Shown piece after piece: positions 35,772 through 45,700 of a stretch of 64,000 nucleotides of DNA. Location of the stretch: contig CAJTRU010000001.1 of the NCBI GenBank assembly GCA_910579085.1, forward strand, positions 47,735-111,734. Reading direction: 5' to 3'. Position 1 is the first letter of the stretch. Each line of letters begins with the position of its first letter. The stretch comes from an uncultured Lachnospiraceae bacterium (GTDB lineage: Bacteria > Bacillota > Clostridia > Lachnospirales > Lachnospiraceae). The notes beneath the pieces were generated by a model that searched no databases, had not been told where the DNA came from, and saw nothing but the letters and a program-made list of their open reading frames with translations. The position numbers and the translations under genes are program-made.

Positions 35772-36743
35772 ATGGCAAAGAAGACACAAGATTTAAAACC
35801 AGATACTGTATTAAAAAATTATTGGCGCAATAATGAACAGTTTGCAGATTTGTTTAATGCAGTTTTATTTAACGGAAAACAGATTATTAAACCTGAAGAA
35901 CTAGAAGATATAGATACAGAAGAATCTTTTGTATTTGAACATAAAAAATATGCAGAAACTATACAAGCAGCAAGAGATAATATAAAAATAAGAAAAAAAT
36001 CAACAATACATGGTGTAGAATTTATCCTTTTAGGAAAGGAAGGACAAGAACATATACACTATGCAATGCCAATGCGTGTTATGGGTTATGATTATAGCAC
36101 ATACAAAAAGCAATATGATAATAATGCAAAAAAATATAAGAAACCAGAGGGCATGGCAACAGATGAATATTTATCAAAAATGAAGAAAACTGATAAATTT
36201 ATCCCAATTATTACAGTAGTTGTATATTATGGCGAAAAACCATGGGATGGGCCAACAACGCTGCATGATATGCTGGATATTAATTATGAACTGGTGCAAT
36301 ATATAAATAACTATAAAATTTTACTTGTGGAAGCAAGACAGAATAATCTTGTATTACATAATATAAATAATATAGATTTGTTTAATTTGCTTGAGATTCT
36401 TTTGGATAAAAATAAACCACTGCATGAAACAAAGAATAAGGCTATACAATATGCAAGAAAACATAAAGTAGAAAAATCTGTTATTATGACTGTAGCAGGT
36501 GCAGCAAATTGTACTATTGACTATAATGCATTAAATAGTGAGGAGGATGCTGATATGTGTACTGTATTTGAGCAAAACAGGGCAGAAGGAAGAACAGAGG
36601 GAAGAGCAGAAGGAATTATTGAAACTGGATTTGAATTTGGACTTTCTGAAAGTGACATTCTTGACCGGTTACAAAATAAGTTAAATGTATCTTTACAAAA
36701 GGCACAAGAATATTTTAATATGTTTTCAAAACAAAATACGTAG
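35772..36743 (+). CDS. Rpn-family (PD-(D/E)XK) recombination-promoting nuclease/putative transposase
   Basis: Product of 323 residues starting MAKKTQDLKPDTVLKNYWRN. It has the family's N-terminal region (NNEQFADLFNAVLFNGKQII), the core with FIPIITVVVYYGEKPWDGP and a C-terminal segment EGRTEGRAEGIIETGFEFG typical of YhgA-like Rpn proteins. Characterised Rpn proteins are DNA endonucleases that raise RecA-independent recombination. AAGGGGC precedes ATG 35772. Such genes are abundant and mobile in Lachnospiraceae; repeat R7 directly abuts it. Confidence 0.8.
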   Translation: MAKKTQDLKPDTVLKNYWRNNEQFADLFNAVLFNGKQIIKPEELEDIDTEESFVFEHKKYAETIQAARDNIKIRKKSTIHGVEFILLGKEGQEHIHYAMPMRVMGYDYSTYKKQYDNNAKKYKKPEGMATDEYLSKMKKTDKFIPIITVVVYYGEKPWDGPTTLHDMLDINYELVQYINNYKILLVEARQNNLVLHNINNIDLFNLLEILLDKNKPLHETKNKAIQYARKHKVEKSVIMTVAGAANCTIDYNALNSEEDADMCTVFEQNRAEGRTEGRAEGIIETGFEFGLSESDILDRLQNKLNVSLQKAQEYFNMFSKQNT

Positions 36744-36772
36744 CCACTGTATAGGAATATAATGTTAAATAT

Positions 36773-36799
36773 ATCCCATTGCCATTCTGGCAATGGGAT
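36773..36799. terminator. bidirectional terminator
   Basis: ATCCCATTGCCA and TGGCAATGGGAT form a perfect 12-bp stem with a 3-base loop, between two convergent genes, with TTTTACTATTT on the plus side. Confidence 0.85.
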
Positions 36800-36810
36800 T
36801 TTACTATTTA

Positions 36811-37875
36811 CTATAATGGCTTTTCAAGAAATCCTGCTGCATTTCCACTTGTAACTTTTGAATATGGCAGATAAATATATTTATTTTTTACATCCCCTGT
36901 TTTTTCTGTTGATGGTTTTGTTCCTTCATCTGATGTTTTTCCTTTAATAATTGAAAGTGCCAGCTTTGCTATTGCCTGCGCCTGCTTTTCTTTATCATTA
37001 TAAACTGTTCCAGCAAGTTTTCCTTCTATTACTGCTTCAAGGCCTGCATCTGTCCCGTCAATTCCCAGGAAAACAGGCCTGGCAGACTCAGTATAATTTA
37101 ATTTTTTATATGCATCTATTGCACCAAGTGCCATATCATCATTATTCGCAAGGACAAGCTCAATTTTATTCTGGTACTGTCCAATTATCTGCATCATACG
37201 GTTCTGTGCCTGTGCCCTGTTCCAGTTTGCAATGCTACAGCATAGTTTTTCCAGGACAATGCCTTGTTTCTTTAATGTATCAACTGCATTTTTTGTACGT
37301 ATAATTGCATCCTGGTGGCCAGACTCACCTTCCAGTATTACAAACTGTATTTTACCATCCTTATTCCGGTCTGCTATTCCGCCTGTTTTTATTACATCTG
37401 CTGCCAGTTCACCCTGCATAACTCCTGACTGCTCTGCATCCGCCCCGACATAATAAAGCCCGTCCCACTGCATCATGTCTTCTGCTACTGGCTCTCTGTT
37501 AAAAAAAATAATTGGTATGTTTTTTTCCCTGGCAAGATTAATGATTTCTGAAGGGTCTGCCCTGTCTACCAGGTTTACACAAAGTATATTACATCCTGCT
37601 GCTATAAGCTCCTTTACCTGGTCATCCTGTGTACGCTGTGAACCTGCCGCATCACGTATTGTCATTGAAACTTCAAAATCATCAGCCCCAAGTTTGTCAA
37701 ACTGGTCTTTAAGGCATGTAATAAACTGGTTGATAAATGTATCACTTTTATTATAACATGCTACACCTGCATAAAGGTGGTTCTTTGCGTCTGGCTGCTG
37801 CCTTCCACAGGCACAAAGCACAACTGTATAAACAAATAAGGCCAATAATGCCATCCTTCTTTTATTTAATTCCAT
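36811..37875 (-). CDS. MglB-like galactose-binding lipoprotein, normal domain order
   Basis: Product of 354 residues with a lipobox (VVLCAC, lipidated Cys followed by GRQ). The order matches E. coli galactose-binding protein throughout: YAGVACYNKSDTFINQF first, then VNLVDRAD, IPIIFFNREPV, YYVGADAEQSGVMQGELAAD, the calcium loop DRNKDGKIQ, GESGHQDAIIR, ANNDDMALGA, FLGIDGTDA and GTVYNDKEKQ. All sugar-contact positions I can match are kept. It is last in the operon with the kinase, regulator and a second binding protein and has no permease beside it, so a sensing role is likely. A GTG three codons earlier is an alternative start. Confidence 0.87.
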   Translation of the reverse strand: MELNKRRMALLALFVYTVVLCACGRQQPDAKNHLYAGVACYNKSDTFINQFITCLKDQFDKLGADDFEVSMTIRDAAGSQRTQDDQVKELIAAGCNILCVNLVDRADPSEIINLAREKNIPIIFFNREPVAEDMMQWDGLYYVGADAEQSGVMQGELAADVIKTGGIADRNKDGKIQFVILEGESGHQDAIIRTKNAVDTLKKQGIVLEKLCCSIANWNRAQAQNRMMQIIGQYQNKIELVLANNDDMALGAIDAYKKLNYTESARPVFLGIDGTDAGLEAVIEGKLAGTVYNDKEKQAQAIAKLALSIIKGKTSDEGTKPSTEKTGDVKNKYIYLPYSKVTSGNAAGFLEKPL

Positions 37876-37979
37876 GAAAACCACATTCCCTCCAAAGTAT
37901 GTGTATACCTGCACTATTACAAATATTTACAAAGGGCCATCTGTCCACTATAGCACCACTGTTTTTCCTTAATAAAACC

Positions 37980-38966
37980 TTAATGTAATATTTCCTGGTT
38001 CATTGTAAAAAGTATTTCCTGGTTCTGTGGCAAAAACAATTCATCTTTGCGTATTACTGTATAAGAAACTGGCCTGTCATTCATTCTCCTGAAAAAATAT
38101 TTAGCACCTTTTGATGCTTCTGCAAGGCTCCGGTATCCCTTATTAAATTCATCTGGAACTACCAGACATTCAGCCACGCCTGTATCAAGATAATAAAGCG
38201 CTTCCGTAGAATGGCCTGTTCCATAGACAAGAGCACCATGCAGGTTATTGGCAGCTGAAAAACTACATGCTGTTACAAGGCTGCTGTCATCAAGTGCCAC
38301 AACAATATCAACACTCTGCTGCTTATCTAAAGAATTTTCTCCCGTTTCCCCCAGAGAACCAGCAACAGACCAGCAGACTATTGCACCTTCAGCTTCCAGT
38401 ACATCCAGAACCCCGTCCATACGGTTAATAACAGCTTCCTGGCTGTCATTTTCTGAAGCAATTCCTAATGTCTTTCCTTTTATATTGCCATTATAATCAC
38501 TTAACAGTTCTTCTGCCAGTGTCCTGCCCATAGAATAATTGTCTGGCTCTGTTACTGGAAGCAGTGACTCTTCTTTGTTTGCAGAAGCAGTACACCCAGC
38601 AAGCATTACAGGAACTTTATTATCAATTTCCCTTAGCATCTCCTCCATATCCTCCCCAGGGACAGGCTGGACAATTATTGCATCTGCACCATTGTGTATT
38701 TCACGTTTTATTATTTCTATCTCCTCAGCAGCAGTTAGATTATCACTTGTATTTGCAAAAACCATTTGTGTCCCATAATCATTTGCCGCCATTTCCAGTC
38801 CATACCTGAAAGCAGCCCACTGTTTGTCATCTGACCCCTGCACTACTACAGAAATTTTGCGCAAGTCTTTACTGCTGTTTTCCTTAAGCATAATAAAAGC
38901 AAGCGAAACCACTATTACTGCCAGAACCGTTTCTATAGATATAAATAATTTCTTGTTGTGTTCCAT
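37980..38966 (-). CDS. membrane-anchored periplasmic-binding-type sugar sensor protein
   Basis: Product of 328 residues. One N-terminal membrane span (about 7-28, KLFISIETVLAVIVVSLAFI) and no lipobox; then a type I periplasmic-binding fold (ISVVVQGSDDKQWAAFRYGL, GADAIIVQPVPGEDMEEM, KTLGIASENDSQEAVINRMD, DIVVALDDSSLVTAC, ALVYGTGHSTEALYYLD). Lies between the kinase gene and the MglB-like lipoprotein gene. I infer it presents ligand to the kinase rather than to a transporter, like XylFII with LytS in Clostridium beijerinckii. The C terminus ends with a small duplication (NQEIL repeated). Confidence 0.8.
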   Translation of the reverse strand: MEHNKKLFISIETVLAVIVVSLAFIMLKENSSKDLRKISVVVQGSDDKQWAAFRYGLEMAANDYGTQMVFANTSDNLTAAEEIEIIKREIHNGADAIIVQPVPGEDMEEMLREIDNKVPVMLAGCTASANKEESLLPVTEPDNYSMGRTLAEELLSDYNGNIKGKTLGIASENDSQEAVINRMDGVLDVLEAEGAIVCWSVAGSLGETGENSLDKQQSVDIVVALDDSSLVTACSFSAANNLHGALVYGTGHSTEALYYLDTGVAECLVVPDEFNKGYRSLAEASKGAKYFFRRMNDRPVSYTVIRKDELFLPQNQEILFTMNQEILH

Positions 38967-39047
38967 TTATTTACACCGCCTTCCTTTATTTACATGCTAT
39001 ATGCCTTTTTCAAAATAAAGAAAGCATTAACAGCAAACCTGGCATTA

Positions 39048-40862
39048 TTATTGTATCTGGCCCTTCTCTAATTTTTTACTGTTCTCTTCAGTATAAGGCA
39101 CTGCTGGTACACATATATGGACCGTAGTCCCCTCATCGGGCTCACTTTCCACAGACAGGCCATATCCGCTCCCAAAAAGAATTTGTATGCGGTTATTGAC
39201 ATTTACCAGCCCGACCCCTGAACCATGTTTATGGACATTATTACTATCTGATAAAAGAAAACGCACTTCTTCTTCTGACATTCCTGCACCATTGTCTGCC
39301 ACTGAAATAATAACCTTTCCATCTTTTTGTCTTGCTGTTATTTTAATCTCCCCACAGTCATCCATGCTGTTTATCCCATAGTTAACTGCATTTTCAAGTA
39401 TTGGCTGCAATACTAATTTCACGATACAGTAAGAATACACTTCTGGTTCTATGTCAAATGTAACCAGAAAAGAATTTTTATAACGTATTTTCTGTATATT
39501 CATATAACTTTTTGCATGTTGCAGTTCATCTTTTATACTAATTATTGTACGCCCTTTGGAAAGGCTTATGCGGAAAAGTTTTGCCAGTTCAGACACCATA
39601 AATACAGCATCATCATTGCGTCCACCCTCAATCATCCATGTAATGGAATCCAGTGCATTGTATAAAAAATGAGGATTAATCTGGCTTTGCAGGGCATCAA
39701 GTTCACTTTTCCTTCTCTCAGTCTGTTCCAGAATAATTTTATGCATAAGCGTATCAATCTGCTCATAAGAACGTTGTATTGAAAACCCAAGATGCCTTAT
39801 TTCCAGTGAACCGCCAATATATATTTCTGGTTTTTTGCCTGCTTCATATTCCATAACAGATTCATTTAGCTTTAAAATAGGACTTGAAATCCTTACAGCT
39901 ACAACACGGTTAATAACTTCAAGCATCATTGCCATAAGAAGTATAAGCATAATAATAAAATATCTTATATTGAACATGCCATGTGTAAATGTTGAACCAG
40001 GAATTACTCCTACAAGCTTCCAGCCTGTATAGCTTACAGTATTGACAATAAGTTTCCTGTCTTTCCCTTCAAACTCTACATCATATACACCATCTTTATA
40101 CTTTGCTGCCTCTATACTGTTTTCACTGGAAATGCCCTTTCTTATCTGCACCTGGCGCGTATGGAAAATAATCTGCCCATTACTGTCACATAAATAATAA
40201 TACTGTCCGTTATTTGTTTTATTTATCTGTTTCATCATACGTGAAATACTTGAATAATCCATATCAACAAGCAGCACACCAGTGACAGGTACGCCGTTGT
40301 CTGTAAGCTCTATAGCCCTGCTTAAAGAAATTACCCAGTAATAGCGTTGTGAAGCATCATCAAAAAGATTTTGTATATGTGGCGTAGAAAAATGCATGTT
40401 TTCCATTTTACCCATAGCCTTTTTATACCAGTCCTGCCTGGTAACATCAGGGTCTTCCTTTTGCAACGCAACTGGCTCTGCCGCCACAAGGCTGCCGAAA
40501 TTATTATATATCGCAATACTTCTAAGGTTGTCCCTGTTTGACTCATATAAAAGGTTCATACCCTGCTGCACACTATTATCTTTTTCAGACAGGTCATTCT
40601 CTTTTATCACATTATAATAAACCGCATCTGATATACGTCTCATGCTTACAAGGTAATCTTCCAGGTTTTCTACTGTCTGTTCCATAAGTTTCTGTGTATT
40701 TTGTACAATCTCCTGCCGTAAAGAGGCTGAAAACCTAATATATACAACAACTCCCAGAACCAGCATTATAGAAACAGATATAACAGAAAATGCCATCATA
40801 ATTGTTGACTGCATCCTTTTGGGCTCACGCTGCTTTATATTTTTGAAATATTTATTTGTCAT
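39048..40862 (-). CDS. YesM-type sensor histidine kinase
   Basis: Product of 604 residues. First membrane span about 20-43, large extracellular dCache-like sensor, second span near 285-310 (FIIMLILLMAMMLEVINRVV), HAMP, then a His_kinase domain with the phosphorylated His in QSQINPHFLYNALDS and a HATPase domain with VLQPILENAVNYGI and ADNGAGMSEEEV. Its ATG 40862 lies inside the end of the response-regulator gene (11-base overlap), so the two are coupled. It should phosphorylate the YesN-type regulator encoded just upstream. Confidence 0.93.
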   Translation of the reverse strand: MTNKYFKNIKQREPKRMQSTIMMAFSVISVSIMLVLGVVVYIRFSASLRQEIVQNTQKLMEQTVENLEDYLVSMRRISDAVYYNVIKENDLSEKDNSVQQGMNLLYESNRDNLRSIAIYNNFGSLVAAEPVALQKEDPDVTRQDWYKKAMGKMENMHFSTPHIQNLFDDASQRYYWVISLSRAIELTDNGVPVTGVLLVDMDYSSISRMMKQINKTNNGQYYYLCDSNGQIIFHTRQVQIRKGISSENSIEAAKYKDGVYDVEFEGKDRKLIVNTVSYTGWKLVGVIPGSTFTHGMFNIRYFIIMLILLMAMMLEVINRVVAVRISSPILKLNESVMEYEAGKKPEIYIGGSLEIRHLGFSIQRSYEQIDTLMHKIILEQTERRKSELDALQSQINPHFLYNALDSITWMIEGGRNDDAVFMVSELAKLFRISLSKGRTIISIKDELQHAKSYMNIQKIRYKNSFLVTFDIEPEVYSYCIVKLVLQPILENAVNYGINSMDDCGEIKITARQKDGKVIISVADNGAGMSEEEVRFLLSDSNNVHKHGSGVGLVNVNNRIQILFGSGYGLSVESEPDEGTTVHICVPAVPYTEENSKKLEKGQIQ

Positions 40863-42462
40863 TTCCTGTATGCTCCGTCCTGTATTTTGATGGAGATACA
40901 CCAAACCGCCTCTTAAATACATAACTAAAATAATTTGGGTCTGTGTAACCAGTATTTTTTGCTATAATATAACTTTTCTCATTAGTTCCAACCAGCATTT
41001 CTACTGCTTTATCCATACGGTAATCTGTCAGATAACTTATAAATGGTTTTCCTGTTTCTTTTTTAAAAATAGTCGAAAAATAAGAATTTGATACACCAAG
41101 TTCACTGCATACACTGTCAAGCGAAAGTTCCTCATCTGCATAATTATTATGGACATATTCAACAGCCTGGTTTACAAAAGATTTTGTTGATTTATTTCTG
41201 GCAGTAATTAACTTTTCACGCAAAGAAAGACTGGTTCTTTCCAGCCACTCCCTTAGTGCATCTGGTCCAGTATCAAGAAGACTGGTATAAAGTTCATTAA
41301 TATTGCCAGGAAAATCCTCCATTCCAATATCAATATTTACTGAAAAATTATATAATGTACTTATAAGTTCCATAATATAAATATGGTGCTGCTGCAGTGA
41401 ATTCTTTGGAAAAATTATCTGGCACATATACTGCCTGGCTGCCTTGGCAACATCTTCTTCCGAACCTACCCTTATTGCTTTAAAAAGATTTGACAATACT
41501 ACATCATTTGAAATAACTGGATGGGCTGTTTTCTGTGGTATAATTTCTTTCATATTAATTGACCTGGAAGTGCCATATATCGCCCTGTACGAAACTGCTT
41601 CCCTCGCACTTTTATACGACTGCTGCATCCCTGCCAGTTTATTGCACACCTTTCCAATACCAATAGTAACAACTGCACCAATAATACGTAATGCATATTT
41701 ACAAAATCTGTCACATTCATCTGTAAGTTCTGGAACTTCACTTTCACTTTTAAGCTGTGCCATTAAAATTGTATTGTTAAGATAAGAAAAACACTTTGCA
41801 TCCCATTTTTCTGCCAGCCGCTCATTGGCCTGTTTCTGTACTGATGCAGATAACAAAACAGGATTAATGTTTTCTGGCACTTGTTCTGATGATGTATGGA
41901 TAACAAGGCAGCAGAAAAAAGGCCCTGGCAAAGAAAGCTGGTAATCCTCCAGATACTTTTGAAGTTCACATTCTTCTATGCGCCCTTCAATTAATGAAGC
42001 GTAAAACTCTGCCTGTAACAATGGCAATGATTCCATATAATATTTTTGCAATACTTCAACATTACGTTTTTCACTTATTTCCTTATCAAGTTTAACCTTT
42101 AACTGCGAAAATACACCTGACAGTTCTGTGGAATTAACAGGTTTAAGCACATACTCCTCTACCTCCAGGTGGACAGCCTCTTTTGCATACTCAAATTCAT
42201 CAAAACCAGTAAAAAATAATACCCTGGTTGCTGGAAAATCTGCCTTAATATGGCCAGCCAGCTCTATACCGTCCATATAGGGCATCCTTATATCAGTCAT
42301 AACCACATCTGGCTGGAACTCTTCTATCATTTCCAGGGCTTTAACACCATTATTAGCATATCCAATTACAGAAAAACCAAGCCCGTCCCAGTCGATTTTT
42401 TTAATAATAATCTGTATTACTTCTTCCTCATCATCTGCTAAAAGCACAGTATATTTATTCAT
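40852..42462 (-). CDS. YesN-type response regulator with AraC DNA-binding domain
   Basis: Product of 536 residues. Receiver domain 1-125 with acidic pocket (LLADDEE), phosphoacceptor D57 in VVMTDIRMP and K in EYVLKPVN; a long middle region; and a C-terminal AraC double helix-turn-helix (LSLDSVCSELGVSNSYFSTI, YIIAKNTGYTDPNYFSYVFK, RRFGVSPSKYR). First gene of the four-gene operon with the YesM kinase and two binding proteins. Its likely targets are the nearby mgl and glycosidase genes (inference). Confidence 0.94.
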   Translation of the reverse strand: MNKYTVLLADDEEEVIQIIIKKIDWDGLGFSVIGYANNGVKALEMIEEFQPDVVMTDIRMPYMDGIELAGHIKADFPATRVLFFTGFDEFEYAKEAVHLEVEEYVLKPVNSTELSGVFSQLKVKLDKEISEKRNVEVLQKYYMESLPLLQAEFYASLIEGRIEECELQKYLEDYQLSLPGPFFCCLVIHTSSEQVPENINPVLLSASVQKQANERLAEKWDAKCFSYLNNTILMAQLKSESEVPELTDECDRFCKYALRIIGAVVTIGIGKVCNKLAGMQQSYKSAREAVSYRAIYGTSRSINMKEIIPQKTAHPVISNDVVLSNLFKAIRVGSEEDVAKAARQYMCQIIFPKNSLQQHHIYIMELISTLYNFSVNIDIGMEDFPGNINELYTSLLDTGPDALREWLERTSLSLREKLITARNKSTKSFVNQAVEYVHNNYADEELSLDSVCSELGVSNSYFSTIFKKETGKPFISYLTDYRMDKAVEMLVGTNEKSYIIAKNTGYTDPNYFSYVFKRRFGVSPSKYRTEHTGNDK

Positions 42463-42529
42463 ATCCTATCTCCATATATACTAATTGCCGGACCGTTTTG
42501 TATAATTATAGCAAAACTGGTTATGAAAG

Positions 42530-42615
42530 TAAAATATAATTTACAGTTATATTTTATTGGCGTTTTTGTATGACGGAATAATTTCTGGCATCTGGCACGC
42601 AAAACCATACGCCAT
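42530..42615. repeat. partial intergenic repeat R8
   Basis: TAATTTACAGTTATATTTT and GACGGAATAATTTCTGGCAT followed by CTGGCACGCAAAACC match modules in R6 and R9. Only one end of the element is present. Confidence 0.5.
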
Positions 42616-42659
42616 ACAAAAACAGCAGTTACTAGCCTGTTGCCATGTAACTGCTGTTT
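42616..42659 (-). terminator. terminator of the mglBAC-GH2 unit
   Basis: AAACAGCAGTTAC and GTAACTGCTGTTT form a perfect 13-bp stem 47 bp past the GH2 stop, followed on the minus strand by TTTGT. Confidence 0.8.
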
Positions 42660-42705
42660 CCACAAAATATTTTTATGTATTTATCTTATGTACTTTTGTT
42701 GCAGT

Positions 42706-45700
42706 TTATTTTATTACTGCTTTTGCGGCCATGCCTGCTTTTTTCATTTTCTTAAGCAGTGCATTACGCTGTTTTGCTTTCATCCCTGGTGCTTTTACAG
42801 TCATTTTTGCAGAAGTATTTTTAAATGCCCCGCTCTTGACAGTATTCAATGCTGAACCTTTTTCAAGTGTAATGCTCTTTAATTTACTACTTCCCTTAAA
42901 TGCCTGCTTTCCTATTGTTTTTACATTCTTGCCTACTGTTACTTTGGCAAGTTTTTTGTATCCGCTAAATGCTTTATCCCCAATTTGTACTACTTTGCAT
43001 TTAACCCCTTTAATTGTAACCTGTTTCTGTATTACAGCACTTGTAATGTTTTTGTTTTTACCTTTTGTTGCTATAACTGTCTTTTTAGCTGGGTCTGCAA
43101 CTGTATAATATACATTTTTGTATAATACGCTGTCACCCTTCTTAAGCTCTGGCTGTGCATCTGGCTTATCTTCACCATCATCTGGCTGTTCTATTGTGCT
43201 GTCTGTACTAGCTGGAAGCACTGTTTTATATTCACGCATTGAAGCGTCCACATCTGCTGTAGAAACAGGTTTTAATGTAAAGCTGTATTCATATACCTTA
43301 TCTGATGTATTTAAGTACGCCGGAAGTGGTTTTGCTCCCCATGAGTTATCACCACCAAGTCCCATCTGGCGCTGGTTCAGGCGCAGTGTAATCCTGTCCT
43401 TGCCTCCTAACATATATGAATGCATTACATTTGTGAGTTCTTCGGCTGTATAATACAGTGCACTAAATTCCATTGGTACATCTGTCTTGGCAAGAAGCCC
43501 TGTACCATCACTGTTTGTCATGCTTACCCAGCGTGTTTCTGTCCTGTTTCCAGTTTCCTGTGGTTTGATATAGTCAATGAAGAAATCATCTACATCTTTT
43601 TTGTATACACCAATTTCATATCCAGACTGCCTGTCAATATAGTTTTCATCTGGTCCTTTTCCATACCAGGTTACGTTTGAAAATTCTTTTGGCAGTGTAA
43701 GGCTGTTGCCTACTACTGGAATTTCTGGAAGCCCTTCCCCTGGTGTTAATTTGCTGGTGACTTTTATATCACCTGTGCCATAAATTGTAAATTTCTGGCT
43801 GTAAGAAGATTTTGTTGTGGTTGGAAGTACAGAATCTACTGAAATTTCAACCATGCCATTATTAATCTTTTTAACTGTCACACCAGATACTGCTTTGTCT
43901 TCACCTGCATATCTCCATGTATCATATCTTGCCCCTGAATAAAATCCAAGGTCACTATCTGTAGGTGCTCTCCAGAAATCAGGCTGTGGGCCGTTCTCAA
44001 GCAGTTTTTTGCCCTTGTATGTAAAGTCTTTTATTGTACCTGCTGCCTTGTCAAATGTAACTGTGAAGTCTTTGCCTGTGATTACGGCTGAGTCCTGGCT
44101 GTCTTCTAGTCCAAGCTCACCTAAATCTTCTGTTTTTAAAGCTGTAACTTCTGGTACATCAAATGGTACTGCAATCTGTCCATGTGCAACTTCATGCCCC
44201 TTCTTAGCCCATGAAGCATCTTCTTTTAATTTAAAGCTGATATTTACAAAATATTCTGCACCTGCTTTTAATTCTGGCTTTGTAAATGGCACTGTAACTA
44301 CTTTTTCACCATATGTCTTAACTTCTTCTGCGGAGTCCTGTACTGGCCTTACATCCACATCGCTGCTAGAGAATACGCCATTCTGTATAGCTTTGCCGTC
44401 CTCTATAAGCTCCCATGAAGCTTCAAATTCATTTGCGTTTGTGAAAAGGTACTTGTTAGTAATCTTTACTTTGCCATCCAGTATTCCTGCATCATCAATA
44501 GCAATATCCTGGTAAATGTATTTTACCTGTTCAAGTTCTGGCTGCACAGTCCTGTCTGCTGAAACAAGCCCGTTTGCACAGAAGTTCTTGTTATTAGGGT
44601 TTCCTTCAGGAATGTCCTGCCAGTCACCACCAAAGCTGTAATATGTATCTTGTGCATATGTTTTATCTGTTGTGCTGTTAAAATCAAGCCACAGTAATGT
44701 GTTGTTATCTGCTTTTCTTCCAGTATTGTTTAATTCTTCCTGTGATAATGCTTTATCATAAATCCTTACATTATCAATTACACCTTTAAATGCAGCTGGT
44801 ACATTAGGGTTCTGTGCATCATATGTTAAATCTGCACCAATGCCTACTGGGTTAGGACCAGAAACAATGCCAAAAGTGCTTGTTGCTGATGCCACTTCCT
44901 CACCGTCAAGGTATAATTTCAGGTTTGTTCCATCAAATGTACCTGCAATATGATGCCATTTATCTGCCCAGTCATCCGGTGTATTAAACTGTGCAGCCGC
45001 TTTTTCATATACGCCCCAGTCATCATCATAATTGCCGCCACGTATATAAAATTCCAGCACATCAGTATCACCATCTACAAGCCTTCTTAAACCATAAGAC
45101 TCAGAATTACACCACTCATCATTACCCTTTGTAATAATTGGGGCTGTCTGGTTATATTCAGAAGCATCAATCTGGCCTGAACCATCATTTGCTCCCCTGA
45201 GGTTATAGCCTTCTGGTTTTACATATGCCTCTAATGTAAATGGCTGGTTTCCTGATAAATGCAGTGACTTATCATTGTAAACCTGTGCATATCCCTTAAG
45301 GGCTTTGCCTTCTTTTCCATTATCATCAAGGCTGCCTTTTAATAAAACTTCAATATTGTTTTTGCCTTCATCTTTTAAAACCTTGTCTACAGGTGTCTTT
45401 ATTTCAAGGCTCTGGTCTGTCCAGTCCCATATATAACCACCCTGGAGGTTTGGATATTTCTCATATAAATCCCAGTATTCATCCATGTTTCCGATGCCAT
45501 TGCCCATTGCATGTGAATACTCACACTGGAATCCTGGCACTGTACCATGTTCTCCCCACCATTCAAGAGGGTTTTTCCAAAGGTCATCAACACCAAGGTT
45601 ATTAACACGGCGGTACATCCTTGACCATACATCTATTTCTTCAGGAGTTGCATCATAAGCAAATCCTTCATAATGTACAAATCTTGTAGGGTCAAGCTGT

